Shown: positions 62,118-64,000 of the stretch, one piece after another
Numbering within the stretch: position 1 is the first letter of the stretch
Layout: each line of letters starts with the position of its first letter
DNA from: Trinickia caryophylli
GTDB taxonomy: Bacteria > Pseudomonadota > Gammaproteobacteria > Burkholderiales > Burkholderiaceae
Direction of reading: 5' to 3'
Assembly: GCF_034424545.1 (NCBI RefSeq)
Contig: NZ_CP139971.1
Coordinates: forward strand, 1,054,001 to 1,118,000
DNA: 64,000 nucleotides
Made by a program: the position numbers and the translations under genes
The notes under the pieces: generated by a model
What the model saw: the letters and a program-made list of their open reading frames with translations, nothing else
Databases searched by the model: none
What the model was told of the DNA's origin: nothing

Positions 62118-62696
62118 CTACGCCGCAAGCGGCGCCCGCGCGCCAGCGGTATTGGCGCGCGGCAACCCCAGAAGCGGCAAGGCGCGCGCAATCGCCTGAT
62201 CGATGCGCGCCCGCAGTGACGGGTCGGCAATCTCGTAGCCGTCGAAGTCGCGCTCCGACGCATACACACCGAGCGGCAACGTGCGGCACTGGAAAAAGCT
62301 GAAGAGCGGCCGCAATTGGTGATCGATTACGAGCGCATGGCGCTCGCTGCCCCCCGTAGCCGCGAGCAGCACGGGTACGTCGATCAATGCCTCGTGATGC
62401 ACGAAGTCGAAAAGGTGCTTGAAAAGCCCCGTATATGCGCCGCGGTAGACCGGTGTCGCCACGACGAGCAAGTCCGCCAGCTCGATCCGCTTGATCTGCG
62501 CCTGCGCGTCCGGCGCAAGCTGATCTCGTCGCTGCGCCGCGCCGATCCGCGGCGCGACATCGCCCAGTTCGATCAGATGCGTATCGACAGGCAGCGCATC
62601 GCTCAACGCATTCAGCAAGCCCTGCACGAGCGACAAGGTGCGCGACGGACGCTGCAGCCCCCCCGATACGGCAACCACATTCAATCGTTTGCTCAT
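62118..62696 (-). CDS. NADPH-dependent FMN reductase, MsuE/SsuE-like
   Basis: A 192-residue flavodoxin-fold reductase. The FMN phosphate loop is VSGGLQRPSRTLSLVQ, and VVATPVYRGAYTGLFKHLFD with LLAATGGSERHALVIDHQLR is typical of the MsuE/SsuE group that supplies reduced FMN to two-component sulfonate monooxygenases. No monooxygenase or sulfonate transporter gene is adjacent. It may be an orphan flavin reductase. Confidence 0.82.
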   Translation of the reverse strand: MSKRLNVVAVSGGLQRPSRTLSLVQGLLNALSDALPVDTHLIELGDVAPRIGAAQRRDQLAPDAQAQIKRIELADLLVVATPVYRGAYTGLFKHLFDFVHHEALIDVPVLLAATGGSERHALVIDHQLRPLFSFFQCRTLPLGVYASERDFDGYEIADPSLRARIDQAIARALPLLGLPRANTAGARAPLAA

Positions 62697-63078
62697 TTCA
62701 TTGCACTCCTGCGTTTGATCGGCACGAATTCAGCCAGCCTTCGTGTTCGCCGGGCGAGCCCGGTTTCCTTCTTGTGACAACGGCGAATTGCTATGCGGGA
62801 CGGCAGCATGTTTCGATAGCGGCCAGAGCCGGGATGACAACGGGGGACATGGTGGCAATAGCTGAGTCGGGGAAGCGCGTCGGACAATGCTAGCCACCGC
62901 TGTTCGCGGAGCCAAACGATATTCTTTTCTATGCTTTTCACACCCGCCCCCGGGATGTTCGAGGCCATCCGGCACCCGAAGCCCGCGCGACGGCCCGGCC
63001 AGCGGTTGCACCCGGCATGCCATCGGGCTATCGTGACGTCTTTTTGCACGCGCGGTACCGCCGCGCCCCCGCCTCGCC
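62697..63078. other. Divergent intergenic region
   Basis: About 380 bases between the FMN reductase start and the MFS transporter start. It should carry both promoters. I see no operator, repeat or small gene that I can support. Confidence 0.45.
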
Positions 63079-64000
63079 GTGAGCCCTGCCCCCGCTTCCC
63101 CCTTGCCGTTTCGCGACGCGCTCTTTGCGATGCTCGGCATCGGCCTCGTCAACATGCTGGTCGCGCTCGATCAGACCGTCGTCAGTACCGCGCTGCCCTC
63201 CATCGTCGCCGAGCTGCACGGCTTCGAGTACTACGCGTGGATTGCCAGCGCCTATCTGCTCGCCTCGGTGGTCACCGTGCCCGTGTTCGGGCGGCTCGGC
63301 GACTATTTCGGCCGCAAGCGCTTCGTCATCGCCGCCGTCATCGTCTTCACGGCCGCCTCGGTACTGTGCGGGCTCGCCACCGATATGCGCATGCTGGCGG
63401 TCGCTCGCGCGCTACAGGGCGTAGGCGGCGGCATGATGGTGGGCACGGCCTTCGCATCGATTCCCGACCTGTTCCCCGACCCGCGGGCGCGCGTCAGGTG
63501 GCAGGTGGTCATGGCGGCCGCTTATGGAATCGGTACCGCCGCCGGCCCGTCGCTCGGCGGCTGGCTCAGCCAGCACTTCGGCTGGCGTTCGACGTTCTTC
63601 GTCAATCTGCCCGTGGGGGCGCTGGCGCTCTATTTCATCGGGGGCCACTTGCCGAGCTATCGGCACGAGCGGCATGGGCAGGTTCGCATCGACTGGCTCG
63701 GCGCCCTGCTCGTCGCGCTCATGCTCGGCGGCTTTCAGACGTTGATCGAAGCCGTACCGCAAAAAGGCTTCACCACGGGCAACGTCGTACTCGCCTGTGC
63801 GGTGGTTTTTTTCGCAGCCGCGCTGCTCGTGTGCGAGCGGCGCGCCACGCACCCGATCGTGCCGCTCGACCTCTTTCGCGATCGGCAACTCGTCACGCTG
63901 TTTACGCTCTCGACGCTGTCCGGCTTCGTCATGTTCTCGCTGATTTTCTTTGCGCCGTTGCTGCTGCAAGGCGGCTTCGGACTCACGCCCCAGCAGGCCG
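63079..64000 (+). CDS. MFS drug-efflux transporter, DHA2 family, 3' end outside the window
   Basis: The first 307 codons of a 14-helix DHA2 (EmrB/QacA-type) exporter. Helix 1 carries LVNMLVALDQTVVSTALPSI (the ALDxTVVNVALP signature), the loop 2-3 motif is GRLGDYFGRKR, and motif C is in AAYGIGTAAGPSLGGWLSQH. It should expel drugs by proton exchange. The proposed start is the GTG at 63079; the frame is open further upstream and a later ATG (AMLGIGL) is possible. The C-terminal half is not visible. Confidence 0.88.
   Translation, partial: MSPAPASPLPFRDALFAMLGIGLVNMLVALDQTVVSTALPSIVAELHGFEYYAWIASAYLLASVVTVPVFGRLGDYFGRKRFVIAAVIVFTAASVLCGLATDMRMLAVARALQGVGGGMMVGTAFASIPDLFPDPRARVRWQVVMAAAYGIGTAAGPSLGGWLSQHFGWRSTFFVNLPVGALALYFIGGHLPSYRHERHGQVRIDWLGALLVALMLGGFQTLIEAVPQKGFTTGNVVLACAVVFFAAALLVCERRATHPIVPLDLFRDRQLVTLFTLSTLSGFVMFSLIFFAPLLLQGGFGLTPQQA

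Overview
The window is GC-rich chromosomal DNA from a beta-proteobacterium, most likely Burkholderiaceae sensu lato (Burkholderia, Paraburkholderia or Trinickia). The clues are a SYLF lipoprotein of the BPSL1445 type, a Burkholderia-like class A beta-lactamase, quinol-type NorB, and lut/lld genes with LldP. Both ends cut genes: a GGDEF protein at the left and an MFS transporter at the right. I recognised no tRNA, rRNA, CRISPR array or complete mobile element. All calls come from reading motifs by eye; no database search was possible.

Positions 1-3100 hold sensory and accessory genes: the GGDEF tail, an unusual chemoreceptor-like protein, a VOC protein and a beta-lactamase. Positions 3100-20700 form an anaerobic and nitric-oxide island. 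It contains a hemerythrin protein; norB behind two tandem NsrR-type operators; a MIP18-family protein; two NnrS-like membrane proteins, each paired with a small DUF2249 protein; a class III ribonucleotide reductase whose glycyl-radical tail is a separate reading frame; its activase NrdG; the O2-independent ubiquinone genes ubiU, ubiV and ubiT with a DGC-domain protein; a Dnr-type Crp/Fnr regulator lacking the FNR cysteines; hemN; and nsrR. Four FNR/Dnr-like boxes sit in front of these units. NsrR (NO sensing) and the Dnr-type protein (low O2/NO) are therefore the likely regulators. A gene at 8819-9820 looks foreign to the island: it has a perfect PIP/hrpII-type box upstream and may encode a type III effector.

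Positions 20800-26500 are the L-lactate locus: a divergent GntR regulator with its operator, then lutA, lutC, lutB and lldP. Positions 26500-29500 are patchier: a broken secreted NucA/NucB-type nuclease, a divergent MoeA-like protein and a MEKHLA/PAS protein. Positions 29600-35700 concern amino-acid use: alanine dehydrogenase, then a three-subunit FAD/Fe-S amine dehydrogenase of the opine/hydroxyproline-oxidase type with a periplasmic binding protein and a divergent LysR regulator.

Positions 35700-50000 are accessory: a lipoprotein hydrolase, a PTS-EIIC/EAL fusion, an isonitrile-hydratase-like protein with a cupin and a divergent GlxA-type regulator, a SYLF lipoprotein, a SulP transporter, a HAD phosphatase, an IS630 remnant beside a mini-RHS protein, several small unknowns and a tandem pair of related lipoproteins. 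Positions 50000-64000 hold an AraC/alcohol-dehydrogenase-like divergent pair, pbpC with a 2016-residue alpha-2-macroglobulin, a pyruvyl-transferase-family gene behind a pentanucleotide repeat, an FMN reductase and the start of an MFS drug exporter.
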